NCBI GenBank assembly: GCA_029009035.1
Contig: JAQXJQ010000185.1
Coordinates: 1-19,781 of the forward strand
Source: Oscillospiraceae bacterium
GTDB taxonomy: Bacteria > Bacillota > Clostridia > Oscillospirales > Oscillospiraceae
Direction of reading: 5' to 3'
DNA length: 19,781 nucleotides
The translations under genes were made by a program, and so were the position numbers. The notes beneath the pieces are model-generated. The model was not told the origin of the DNA and ran no database searches. It was given only the letters and a program-made list of their open reading frames with translations. Each line of letters begins with the position of its first letter. Position 1 is the stretch's first letter. Positions 1-7,500 of the stretch are shown piece by piece.

Positions 1-2181
1 GACGATCTCGCCGATGGACTTGGCGCCGAAGGGGACGGTGGTCTCGTAGCTCTGCTCAAACTCCACCCGCAGACTTCCCATATACAGACGGGTGGGCAGC
101 TTGTACTGCATGAAGGAGGACTCGATGGGGCGGCCGGTGACGCCGTAGGTCACATTCTCTGTGAGGGTGTGGCCGATGCCCTGCACGATGCCTCCCTCGG
201 CCTGTGTGCGGGCCAGGGCGGGGTTGATGGGGGTACCGCAGTCCACCACGGACATATAGTCCAGCACGGTGACCTGTCCCGTGAGCTTGTCCAGCTCGAT
301 CTCCACCATGCCCACCATGAAGGGCGGGGGAGAGACGGGGGAGGTGTGGGTGGCGGTGGCCTCGGCGGGGTGGGTGTTGTTCAGCTGGCTCTTGACGCCG
401 ATCTCCGCCGTGGTGACGGAGGCTCCGGTGGCGGTATTGCGGAGACAGTCCCCTTCAAAGCGCATCTCACCGGGGTCACAGTGGAGAATGTCCGCGGCGA
501 TGGCGCACATCTCCTTCTTCAGCTTGGCGCAGGCCAGCTCCACCGCCTTGCCGGTGACATAGGTGGTGGAGGAGGCGTAGGAGCCGGAGTCGTAGGGGGA
601 GGCGTCGGTGTCGGCACCGAAGACCGCCACCTGTTCCACGTCGCACTCCATGCACTCCGCCGCCATCTGGGCCAGAATGGTGTCGCACCCCGTGCCCATG
701 TCGGCCGCGCCGATGAGCAGGATGTAGCTGCCCTCCTCGGTGAGCTTCACGGTGGCGGAACCCACATCCAGGGCGGAGATGCAGGAGCCCTGCATGGCCA
801 TGGCTACGCCGGCGGCGCGGACTTTGCCGTTGCCCATGTCCCGGACGGGGTACTTTTCCTCCCAGCGGAACATCTCCCGGCAGTGGGCCATGCAGCGGTC
901 CAGGGCGCAGGCGCTGGCGGTCTCGCCGTAGTAGGCGGGCATCACCATGCCCTCCCGCACCATGCAGCGCTCCCGCAGCAGGGTGGGGTCGATGTTCAGC
1001 CGCTCCGCCAGCTCGTTGACGGCGGACTCCACGGCGAAAATGCCCTGGGTGGCGCCGTAGCCCCGGTAGGCGCCCGCGGGCTGCAGGTTGGTGTACACCA
1101 CATCGTAGGCGAAGCGGTAGGCCTCCAGAGATCTGGTGTACAGGGGGATGGACTTGTGGCCGGACAGGCCTACAGTGGTGGGGCCGTGTTCGCCGTAGGC
1201 GCCGGAGTTGGACAGGGTGTAGAGATCCAGCGCGCGGATGGTGCCGTCCCTGCTTGCGCCCAGCCGCACCCGGATCTCCATCTCGTGGCGGGGAGAACCG
1301 GCGATCTGGGACTCCTCGCGGGAGTAGACGAGCATGGCGGGCCGACCGGTTTTGAGGGTGACAAAGGCGGGGTAGACCTCGCACACGGCGGTCTGCTTCG
1401 CCCCGAAGCCGCCGCCGATGCGGGGCTTCTCCACGCGGATCCTGCTCTTGGGGATGCCCAGGGCGTTGGAGAGGATGCGGCGGCAGTGGAACACGATCTG
1501 GGTGGAGGAGATCACATGGAGCCGCCCGTAGCGGTCCATTTCGGTGTAGGTGCGGAAGGTCTCCATCATGGCCTGGTTGAAGGCCTTGGTGTGGTAAGTG
1601 CGGTCGATGACGATGTCGCAGCTTGCCATCACCGCGTCCACATCGCCGTCGGAACAGGCGTCGCTGGCCACCAGATTGCGCTTGTTGTCGCCGCCCACCT
1701 CACAGGGGGGATACCAGTCCTCCTCCGGGTGGACGAGAATGGGGCCGTCCTTGGCGGCGTGGGGGTCCAGCACCGGCTCCAGCACCTCGTATGTGACCTT
1801 GATGAGCTTCATGGCCCGGTTGGCAGCCTTCTCGTCCTCGGCGGCGATGATGGCCACGGGGTCGCCGGAGAAGCGCACATGGCGGTCCAGGATCAGCCGG
1901 TCATAGGGGGAGGGCTCGGGGAAGGTCTGGCCGGCGATGGCGAACCGGCGGTTGGGCACATCCTCCCAGGTGTAGATGTCCACCACGCCGGGGACCTTCC
2001 TGGCGGCGGCGGTGTCGATGCGCTCCACCATGGCGTTGGGATGGGGGCTGCGCAGCAGCTTCACCACCAGCGCGTCCCGGGGGACGATATCGTCGGTGTA
2101 AACGGGCTTGCCCAGCAGCAGCTGCATGGAGTCCTTTTTTCGCACAGCCTTGCCCACGCTTTGGTACTTCTTCTCTTCCAT
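1..2181 (-). CDS. Molybdenum hydroxylase, Mo-cofactor (large) subunit, xanthine dehydrogenase family; C-terminus beyond window
   Basis: Read on the minus strand this is an open frame of 727 codons from an ATG at 2181 to the window edge, with no stop. It binds the molybdopterin cofactor and carries the hydroxylation site. Visible family motifs are GGGFGAKQ near residues 255-262, AYRGYGATQG near 369-378 (the Arg matches the substrate-binding Arg of xanthine dehydrogenases), GAADMGTGCDT, YDSGSYASSTTYVTG, and KSIGE, with the catalytic Glu at about residue 725, almost at the edge. Related subunits run to about 760-780 residues, so roughly 40-50 are missing. The start has an AAGGAGG site at 2187-2193 and lies 10 nt after the 2Fe-2S gene, so the genes form an operon. 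XdhA/PucD-like by family; the substrate (xanthine, hypoxanthine, nicotinate or another heterocycle) cannot be fixed from sequence. Confidence 0.93.
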   Translation of the reverse strand, partial: MEEKKYQSVGKAVRKKDSMQLLLGKPVYTDDIVPRDALVVKLLRSPHPNAMVERIDTAAARKVPGVVDIYTWEDVPNRRFAIAGQTFPEPSPYDRLILDRHVRFSGDPVAIIAAEDEKAANRAMKLIKVTYEVLEPVLDPHAAKDGPILVHPEEDWYPPCEVGGDNKRNLVASDACSDGDVDAVMASCDIVIDRTYHTKAFNQAMMETFRTYTEMDRYGRLHVISSTQIVFHCRRILSNALGIPKSRIRVEKPRIGGGFGAKQTAVCEVYPAFVTLKTGRPAMLVYSREESQIAGSPRHEMEIRVRLGASRDGTIRALDLYTLSNSGAYGEHGPTTVGLSGHKSIPLYTRSLEAYRFAYDVVYTNLQPAGAYRGYGATQGIFAVESAVNELAERLNIDPTLLRERCMVREGMVMPAYYGETASACALDRCMAHCREMFRWEEKYPVRDMGNGKVRAAGVAMAMQGSCISALDVGSATVKLTEEGSYILLIGAADMGTGCDTILAQMAAECMECDVEQVAVFGADTDASPYDSGSYASSTTYVTGKAVELACAKLKKEMCAIAADILHCDPGEMRFEGDCLRNTATGASVTTAEIGVKSQLNNTHPAEATATHTSPVSPPPFMVGMVEIELDKLTGQVTVLDYMSVVDCGTPINPALARTQAEGGIVQGIGHTLTENVTYGVTGRPIESSFMQYKLPTRLYMGSLRVEFEQSYETTVPFGAKSIGEIV

Positions 2182-2191
2182 GTCGGCCTCC

Positions 2192-2644
2192 TTATCTGCG
2201 GCTGTCCAGGAAATTCCGAATTCCCCGGAGCTGCCCTTCGTAGCCGGAGCAGCGGCACAGGTTGCCGCTGAGGAAGGCGCGGATCTCATCGTCGGTGGGG
2301 TCGGGATTTTCCCGGAGCAGGGCGATGGTGTTCATGACCATGCCGGGGTTGCAGAAGCCGCACTGGTCGGCGCCCTGGTCGGCGATGAAGCCGATGAAGT
2401 CGGCGGCCTCCTCCTGCAGGCCCTCCAGGGTCTGGATGCTGTGGCCGGCGGCCCGGGCACACGGCACGGAGCAGGAGAGGACGGGTTTGCCGTCCATGAG
2501 CACGGTGCACAGCCCGCAGTTGGCGGTCTCACACCCGCGCTTCACGCTGTAGCAGCGGTGGGCGCGGAGAAAATCAAGGAGCAGCAGGTCGGGGGCGATC
2601 TCATCGGTGACCGTCTTACCGTTGAGCTTCAGTTGAATCTCCAT
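2192..2644 (-). CDS. Molybdenum hydroxylase, 2Fe-2S subunit
   Basis: A 150-residue electron-transfer subunit holding two [2Fe-2S] clusters, the usual size for the small subunit of three-part xanthine dehydrogenase-like enzymes. The N-terminal plant-ferredoxin-type cluster has Cys38, Cys43, Cys46 and Cys58. The C-terminal cluster has Cys95 and Cys98 in QCGFCNPG and Cys130 and Cys132 in GNLCRCSGY. All eight ligands are present, so it looks functional. Its start codon shares one base with the stop codon of the FAD-subunit gene (TGATG), which points to translational coupling. It should pass electrons from the Mo site to FAD. XdhC/PucE-like in family terms. Confidence 0.95.
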   Translation of the reverse strand: MEIQLKLNGKTVTDEIAPDLLLLDFLRAHRCYSVKRGCETANCGLCTVLMDGKPVLSCSVPCARAAGHSIQTLEGLQEEAADFIGFIADQGADQCGFCNPGMVMNTIALLRENPDPTDDEIRAFLSGNLCRCSGYEGQLRGIRNFLDSRR

Positions 2645-3435
2645 CAGAGCATTCCTCCCAGTTCCAGAATTCCCCGCTGTGTCAGCACCTTTGCCAGGTG
2701 AGTGCGGTAAGCGGCGCTGCCGCGGATGTTTTTGCCCGTGGGGGCGTTGGCGGCCACATAGTCCGAAAAGGCGGCGGCGGAAGCTTCGTTGATGCCGCCG
2801 GAGAGCAGACCCTGTTCGTCCCGGATGACCATGGCCCGGGCGGGACGGGCGCCGATGACGGCGCGGTACTCCCCGTTCACCCGGGACACAGCGCAGGTGA
2901 GGACGGGGAAGTCGGTGCGCTGGGCGCGCATGGCCTGATAGACGGGGGCGCCGGGGGTCTTCTTCACAATGAGCCGCACCAGAATGTCATTGTCCTGCTT
3001 CATGGCGGCGAACTGTTCCAGGGGGATGACGCCGCCCTTGTACAGCTCCACATAGCTGTCCATGGCCAAAAACAGGGTGAGCACATCGGAAAAGCCGAAC
3101 CGACCCCAGAGGCTGCCGCCCACGGTGGCCAGATTGCGGAACTGAACGCCCACGATGTCCCCCACGGCCTTTGCCGCGGCGCCCCGGGTGAAGTGGCCGA
3201 GGCCCTCGTGCTGCTCCAGCTGCCGCAGGGTGACCATGGCGCCGATGGAGAACTGCTCCCCGGTCTCTTCGATCTGATCCAGCCCCAGGTCGCACAGGTC
3301 GATGGCGGTGCCCACCGCGCCTTTGCCCATCTTCAGCCAGAGCATACCGCCGATGATGCGGTTCTGGCGTTTCTGGTTCAGCGTCCAGGCCTCTTCCAGT
3401 GTCTGGGCGCGGACATAGTTTTGAATGGTAAACAT
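2644..3435 (-). CDS. Molybdenum hydroxylase, FAD-binding subunit
   Basis: A 263-residue protein resembling the FAD subunit (XdhB/PucC/CoxM type). It receives electrons from the 2Fe-2S subunit and passes them to an acceptor. Two FAD-contact regions are recognisable but divergent: IIGGMLWLKMG at residues 27-37, where the family usually has AGGTDL, and NLATVGGSLWGRFGFSDV at 101-118, where the family usually has N-x-A-T-x-GG followed by a Pro before the Ser-Asp. The remainder fits the C-terminal flavoprotein domain. I chose ATG 3435 because GGAGGAG sits 8 nt upstream. The frame continues upstream, and an in-frame ATG at 3465 is possible with a poorer site. First gene of the operon. Confidence 0.88.
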   Translation of the reverse strand: MFTIQNYVRAQTLEEAWTLNQKRQNRIIGGMLWLKMGKGAVGTAIDLCDLGLDQIEETGEQFSIGAMVTLRQLEQHEGLGHFTRGAAAKAVGDIVGVQFRNLATVGGSLWGRFGFSDVLTLFLAMDSYVELYKGGVIPLEQFAAMKQDNDILVRLIVKKTPGAPVYQAMRAQRTDFPVLTCAVSRVNGEYRAVIGARPARAMVIRDEQGLLSGGINEASAAAFSDYVAANAPTGKNIRGSAAYRTHLAKVLTQRGILELGGML

Positions 3436-3443
3436 GGAAATCG

Positions 3444-3450
3444 CTCCTCC
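3444..3450 (-). promoter_or_regulatory. Ribosome binding site of the FAD-subunit gene
   Basis: GGAGGAG on the minus strand, 8 nt before ATG 3435. It decides the start against the in-frame ATG at 3465 and against the much longer upstream open frame, which would run through the promoter and the divergent gene. Confidence 0.75.
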
Positions 3451-3479
3451 GTTGGGGATCTGCATATTACTTCCACCAT

Positions 3480-3508
3480 AGTATAACAGGGTCAGTTGAT
3501 TTTGGGAA
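3480..3508 (-). promoter_or_regulatory. Predicted sigma-A type promoter of the molybdenum hydroxylase operon
   Basis: On the minus strand, TTCCCA (3503-3508) and TATACT (3480-3485) are separated by 17 bp. The -10 matches consensus in 5 of 6 positions and the -35 in 4 of 6. Transcription would start near 3473, giving a leader of about 38 nt. The -35 lies 1 bp from the -35 of the divergent mocA promoter. Confidence 0.6.
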
Positions 3509-3524
3509 GTGGAAATGCTATAGT
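3496..3524 (+). promoter_or_regulatory. mocA: Predicted sigma-A type promoter of mocA
   Basis: TTGATT (3496-3501) and TATAGT (3519-3524) are separated by 17 bp, each near consensus. Transcription would start near 3531, leaving a leader of about 60 nt. This argues against the TTG start inside the -10 box and supports the ATG at 3593. Confidence 0.6.
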
Positions 3525-3544
3525 TGAGAAAAACTGTCACAAAG

Positions 3545-3569
3545 CCGAAAAAGCCTGCGGTTTTTGCGG
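3545..3569 (+). other. Weak hairpin in the mocA leader
   Basis: CCG-AAAAA-(G)-CC pairs with GG-TTTTT-(G)-CGG around a TGC loop, with one bulged G on each side. It lies inside the predicted leader, upstream of the ribosome binding site. The T run is within the stem, so it is not a typical terminator. Low confidence that it has a role. Confidence 0.25.
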
Positions 3570-3578
3570 GAAAATGCC

Positions 3579-3586
3579 GGGGAGGG
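3579..3586 (+). promoter_or_regulatory. Ribosome binding site of mocA
   Basis: GGGGAGGG, 6 nt before ATG 3593. It fixes the start there; the open frame continues upstream to a TTG inside the -10 box, which cannot be the start if the promoter is correct. Confidence 0.7.
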
Positions 3587-3592
3587 AAGTCT

Positions 3593-4180
3593 ATGGATCT
3601 CGAACAGCGGTTTGGCTGTGTCATCATGGCCTCCGGAGCGGGGAAGCGGTTCGGCGGGAACAAGCTGATGGCTCCGTTCCGCGGGGCGCCGCTCATCTGC
3701 CGCATTCTGGATGCCACGGAGGGACTTTTCCCATCTCGGGTGGTGGTGACCCGCCATGAGGATGTGGCTTTGCTGTGCCGGGAGCGGGGGGTGGAGGCAG
3801 TGCTCCACGACCTGCCCTTTCGAAGTGATACTGTGCGCCTTGGCCTGGAGGCGGTGGGGAATGCGCAGGGCTGTCTTTTCTGCCCGGGAGACCAGCCCCT
3901 CCTGCGGCGGGAGACGGTGCGCGCGCTCATGGAGCGGGCGGCGGCGGAGCCGGAGCGGATCCTGCGCCCCGCATGGGGCCACCGGGTGGGAGCGCCGGTG
4001 TACTTCCCCCGGTGGTGTTTTGCGCAGCTGCGCGGCCTCAGCGGGAATGAGGGCGGCGGCGCGGTGATAAAAAGACACCCCGAACAGGTGGAGCTGCTGC
4101 CTGTCCGGGATGAATATGAGCTGATGGATGTGGATACGCCGCAGGATCTGGCGCGGCTGGAAACCGCCCCCGGAACATGA
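3593..4180 (+). CDS. mocA: MocA-like molybdenum cofactor cytidylyltransferase (NTP transferase family)
   Basis: A 195-residue single-domain nucleotidyltransferase. In the MocA family the enzyme joins CMP from CTP to molybdopterin, giving the dinucleotide cofactor that xanthine dehydrogenase-type enzymes need. Visible motifs are MASGAGKRFGGNKLMAPF (residues 12-29, the nucleotide-binding G-x-G-x-R-x-G-x-x-K signature), CPGDQPLL (97-104, with the metal-binding Asp), GAPVYFPRWCF (133-143), GNEGGG (151-156) and VDTPQDLARL near the C-terminus. Length fits the family (about 190-200). It is transcribed divergently from the molybdenum hydroxylase operon, which supports a role in maturing that enzyme. 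The closest alternatives are MobA (GTP-using) and other sugar or isoprenoid nucleotidyltransferases; the context and the C-terminal pattern favour MocA. Confidence 0.83.
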   Translation: MDLEQRFGCVIMASGAGKRFGGNKLMAPFRGAPLICRILDATEGLFPSRVVVTRHEDVALLCRERGVEAVLHDLPFRSDTVRLGLEAVGNAQGCLFCPGDQPLLRRETVRALMERAAAEPERILRPAWGHRVGAPVYFPRWCFAQLRGLSGNEGGGAVIKRHPEQVELLPVRDEYELMDVDTPQDLARLETAPGT

Positions 4181-4272
4181 ATTTTTGTGTTGTTGCTGCA
4201 ATGATCGTGGTACGCACAAAATGCCTCCCCGTATGGCGCGCCGGGTCGTCGCGCCCCACGCAAGGTAAGACA

Positions 4273-4315
4273 GGGACTGCTGCAGTTCGAACGATGAGCT
4301 GCAGCAGTCCCTTTT
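4273..4315 (+). terminator. Intrinsic terminator between convergent mocA and carB
   Basis: A perfect 13-bp stem, GGGACTGCTGCAG (4273-4285) with CTGCAGCAGTCCC (4299-4311), and a 13-nt loop is followed on the plus strand by TTTT. It ends mocA transcription. In the carB direction the stem is followed only by TGTCTTACC, so it would work less well there, though it may act in both directions. It lies just beyond the carB stop codon. The rest of 4181-4272 shows nothing recognisable. Confidence 0.75.
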
Positions 4316-4317
4316 GC

Positions 4318-7300
4318 TTACTGTGCGTTGATGAGGGAGACGCCCACGGTGAGCTCCTCCAGCACATCCAGAAGGATGCGGGCGGTGTCCAGAGAGGTGA
4401 ATGTGGTCACATTGTTCTCGCTGGCGCAGCGGCGGATCTCCACGCCGTCGGCGTAGTGGGAGGGGGAGCTGACCGAGCGGGTGTTGATGATGTAGCTGAT
4501 GTAACCCGCGCGGATGCTCTCGGGGATCTCGGTGCTGCCCTCGCTGATCTTGCCCCGGACACGGGTGCGGATGCCGTGCTCCTTGAGGAAACGGGCGGTG
4601 CCCTCGGTGGCTTCGATGTTGAAGCCCAGATCGTAGAACCGGCGGATGAGGGGGAGGGCTTCCTCCTTGTCCTCGTCGGCAATGGTGGCCAGCACGGTGC
4701 CGTAGTTCTGCAGCTTCATGCCGGAGGCGGCAAGGGCCTTGTACACCGCCCGGTGGAGCTTGTCGTCATAGCCGATGGCCTCGCCGGTGGACTTCATCTC
4801 GGGGGAGAGGTAGGCGTCCATGCCGCTGAGCTTGGAGAAGGAGAAGGCGGGCACCTTCACATAATGGCGGCGGCGCTCCTCGGGATACAGGCAGAAGATG
4901 CCCTGCTCCTTCAGGCTGATGCCCAGACTGACCTTGGTGGCGATATCCGCCAGAGAGTACCCCGTGGCCTTGGACAGGAAGGGGACGGTGCGGGAGGAGC
5001 GGGGATTGACCTCGATGATGTACACCCGGTCCTCGGGATCGACGATGAACTGGATGTTGTACAGGCCCACGATGCCGATGCCCAGCCCCAGTTTTTTGGC
5101 GTACTGGAGAATGACGCCCTTCACCTTGTCGGAGATGGAGAAGGTGGGATAGACCGAGATGGAGTCGCCGGAGTGGACGCCGGTGCGCTCCACCAGCTCC
5201 ATGATGCCGGGGACGAACACCTGCTCACCGTCGCAGATGGCGTCCACCTCCACCTCTTTTCCGCGGATGTATTTGTCCACCAGCACCGGCTTGTCCGCGT
5301 CGATCTCCACGGCGGTGCGCAGATAGTGGCGCAGCTGCTCCTCGCCGGACACGATCTGCATGGCACGCCCGCCCAGCACGAAGGAGGGACGCACCAGCAC
5401 CGGGTAGCCGATCTCTGCGGCGGCCTTCACGCCGGACTCAATGTCCGTGACCGCCTGCCCCTTGGGCTGGGGGATGTTCAGCTCCAGCAGGAGCTGCTCA
5501 AAGCTGCGGCGGTTTTCCGCCCGGTCGATGGCGGCGCAGTCGGTGCCGATGAGCTTCACCCCCCGGTCCATGAGGGGCTGCGCCAGGTTAATGGCGGTCT
5601 GACCGCCAAGGGTGACGATGACCCCCTCCGGCTGCTCCAGTTCCACAATGTTCATCACATCCTCCACGCACAAAGGCTCAAAATAGAGCTTGTCCGCGGT
5701 GGTGTAGTCGGTGGAGACGGTCTCGGGGTTGTTGTTGATGATGATGGCCTCATAGCCGGAATTGCGGATGGTCTGTACCGCGTGGACGGTGGAATAGTCG
5801 AACTCCACGCCCTGGCCGATGCGGATGGGGCCGGAGCCCAGGACGATGATCTTTTTGCCGTCGGAGGGGCGGGACTCGTTTTCCTCCTCATAGGTGGAGT
5901 AGAAGTAGGGGACATAGCTGTCGAACTCCGAGGCGCAGGTGTCGATCATCTTGTACACCGGGAACAATCCGGCCCTGCGGCGCAGGGCGTACACCGACGG
6001 CTCGTCGGTGTTCCACAGCGTGGCCACCGTGCGGTCGGCAAAGCCCATGCGCTTGGCCCGCCACAGCTCGCCCTCGTCGCCGGGGGAGCGCTTCAGCCGC
6101 GCCTCCTCCTCCACGATGAGCCGCAGCTTGTCCACGAAGAAGCGGTCGATGCGGGTGGCGGCGCAGATGTCGCTCACCGGTGTGCCCAGCCGCAGCAGCC
6201 GGGCGATGGCGTAAATGCGGTCGTCGGTGCCGATTTTGATGTAATCCAGCAGCTCTTCCGGGCTTTTTTCGTCGAACTCCTTTTTGTAGAGGTGGAACAG
6301 GCCGATCTCCAGGGAGCGGATGGCCTTGAGCAGGCTCTCCTCAAAGGTGCGGCCCACGCTCATCACCTCGCCGGTGGCCTTCATCTGGGTGCCCAGCTTC
6401 TGGTTGGCGTCGGCAAACTTGTCGAAGGGAAAGCGGGGCATTTTGGTCACCACATAGTCCAGCGCAGGCTCAAAGGCGGCGGGGGTGTTGGCCAGGGGGA
6501 TCTCGTCCAGGGTCATGCCCACGCTGATCTTGGCGGACACCCGGGCGATGGGATAGCCGGAGGCCTTGGAGGCCAGGGCGGAGGAGCGGGACACCCGGGG
6601 GTTGACCTCGATGAGGTAGTATTGGAAGGAGTTGGGGTCAAGGGCAAACTGCACGTTGCACCCGCCCTCGATCTTCAGCGCCCGGATGAGCTTGAGCGCG
6701 CTGTCACGGAGCATATGATACTCCTTGTTGGTGAGGGTCTGGGAGGGGCAGACCACAATGGAGTCGCCGGTGTGGATGCCCACCGGGTCCAGGTTTTCCA
6801 TGTTGCACACGGTGATGGCAGTGTCGTTGGCGTCCCGGATGACCTCGTACTCGATCTCCTTGTAGCCCTTGATGCTCTTCTCCACCAGCACCTGATGGAC
6901 GGGGGAGAGGGTGAGGGCATTTTTTAGCAGAGCGGTGAGCTCCTCCCGGTCGTCGGCAAAGCCGCCGCCGGTGCCGCCCAGGGTGAAGGCAGGGCGGAGC
7001 ACCACGGGGTAGCCGATCTCCTCGGCGGCGGCAATGCCCTCCTCCATGCTGTTGGCGATCATGGAGGGCAGCACCGGCTCGCCCAGCTCCATGCACAACT
7101 CTTTGAACAGCTCCCGGTCCTCGGCCCGCTCGATGCTGGCGCTGCCGGTGCCCAGCAGTTCCACCCGGCACTCCCGCAGAACGCCCTTTTTCTCCAACTG
7201 CATGGCCAGATTGAGGCCGGTCTGTCCGCCGATGCCGGGGAGGATGGCGTCAGGCCGCTCGTGGCGGATGATGCGCGCCACATATTCCAGGGTGAGGGGC

Positions 7301-7500
7301 TCCATATACACCTTGTCGGCGATGGCGGTGTCGGTCATGATGGTGGCGGGGTTGGAGTTGCACAGGATGACCTCATAGCCCTCCTCCCGCAGTGCCAGAC
7401 AGGCCTGGGTGCCGGCGTAGTCAAACTCGGCGGCCTGGCCGATGCCGATGGGGCCGGAGCCGATGACCAGAATTTTGTGAATGTCTGTGCGTTTAGGCAT
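4318..7500 (-). CDS. carB: Carbamoyl-phosphate synthase large subunit
   Basis: A full-length (1060 residues) CarB. It makes carbamoyl phosphate from bicarbonate, ATP and ammonia delivered by CarA, feeding pyrimidine and arginine synthesis. The two homologous halves are clear: each opens with a dinucleotide-like loop (GSGPIGIGQAAEFDYAG near 14-30 and GSGPIRIGQGVEFDYS near 555-570) followed by an ATP-grasp fold (GGTGGG and GGRAMQ regions, EVNPRVSRSSALASK and EVNPRSSRTVPFLSK). GGQTGLN and GGQTAIN occur in the matching places. A C-terminal MGS-like regulatory domain occupies roughly residues 930-1060. The start has GGAGGTG at 7508-7514, 7 nt upstream, and overlaps the carA stop by 8 nt, so the two are translationally coupled. 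Allosteric effectors cannot be read with certainty. Confidence 0.98.
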   Translation of the reverse strand: MPKRTDIHKILVIGSGPIGIGQAAEFDYAGTQACLALREEGYEVILCNSNPATIMTDTAIADKVYMEPLTLEYVARIIRHERPDAILPGIGGQTGLNLAMQLEKKGVLRECRVELLGTGSASIERAEDRELFKELCMELGEPVLPSMIANSMEEGIAAAEEIGYPVVLRPAFTLGGTGGGFADDREELTALLKNALTLSPVHQVLVEKSIKGYKEIEYEVIRDANDTAITVCNMENLDPVGIHTGDSIVVCPSQTLTNKEYHMLRDSALKLIRALKIEGGCNVQFALDPNSFQYYLIEVNPRVSRSSALASKASGYPIARVSAKISVGMTLDEIPLANTPAAFEPALDYVVTKMPRFPFDKFADANQKLGTQMKATGEVMSVGRTFEESLLKAIRSLEIGLFHLYKKEFDEKSPEELLDYIKIGTDDRIYAIARLLRLGTPVSDICAATRIDRFFVDKLRLIVEEEARLKRSPGDEGELWRAKRMGFADRTVATLWNTDEPSVYALRRRAGLFPVYKMIDTCASEFDSYVPYFYSTYEEENESRPSDGKKIIVLGSGPIRIGQGVEFDYSTVHAVQTIRNSGYEAIIINNNPETVSTDYTTADKLYFEPLCVEDVMNIVELEQPEGVIVTLGGQTAINLAQPLMDRGVKLIGTDCAAIDRAENRRSFEQLLLELNIPQPKGQAVTDIESGVKAAAEIGYPVLVRPSFVLGGRAMQIVSGEEQLRHYLRTAVEIDADKPVLVDKYIRGKEVEVDAICDGEQVFVPGIMELVERTGVHSGDSISVYPTFSISDKVKGVILQYAKKLGLGIGIVGLYNIQFIVDPEDRVYIIEVNPRSSRTVPFLSKATGYSLADIATKVSLGISLKEQGIFCLYPEERRRHYVKVPAFSFSKLSGMDAYLSPEMKSTGEAIGYDDKLHRAVYKALAASGMKLQNYGTVLATIADEDKEEALPLIRRFYDLGFNIEATEGTARFLKEHGIRTRVRGKISEGSTEIPESIRAGYISYIINTRSVSSPSHYADGVEIRRCASENNVTTFTSLDTARILLDVLEELTVGVSLINAQ

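Noticed and set aside
169..2271. A 700-codon plus-strand open frame opposite the molybdenum subunit gene
   Set aside because: The minus-strand frame carries the GGGFGAK, YRGYG and GE motifs throughout; the plus-strand product is a GC-driven shadow.
3524..3592. MocA start at TTG 3524 giving a 218-residue protein
   Set aside because: The TTG lies inside the predicted -10 box, and the extra 23 residues are not like MocA N-termini. ATG 3593 has a good ribosome binding site.
4177..6927. A 916-codon open frame on the plus strand opposite carB, rich in Gly, His, Val, Asp and Leu
   Set aside because: It is antisense to a full-length, motif-complete CarB. Long antisense frames are expected in GC-rich genes with biased third positions, and the protein has low-complexity composition and no recognisable domain.
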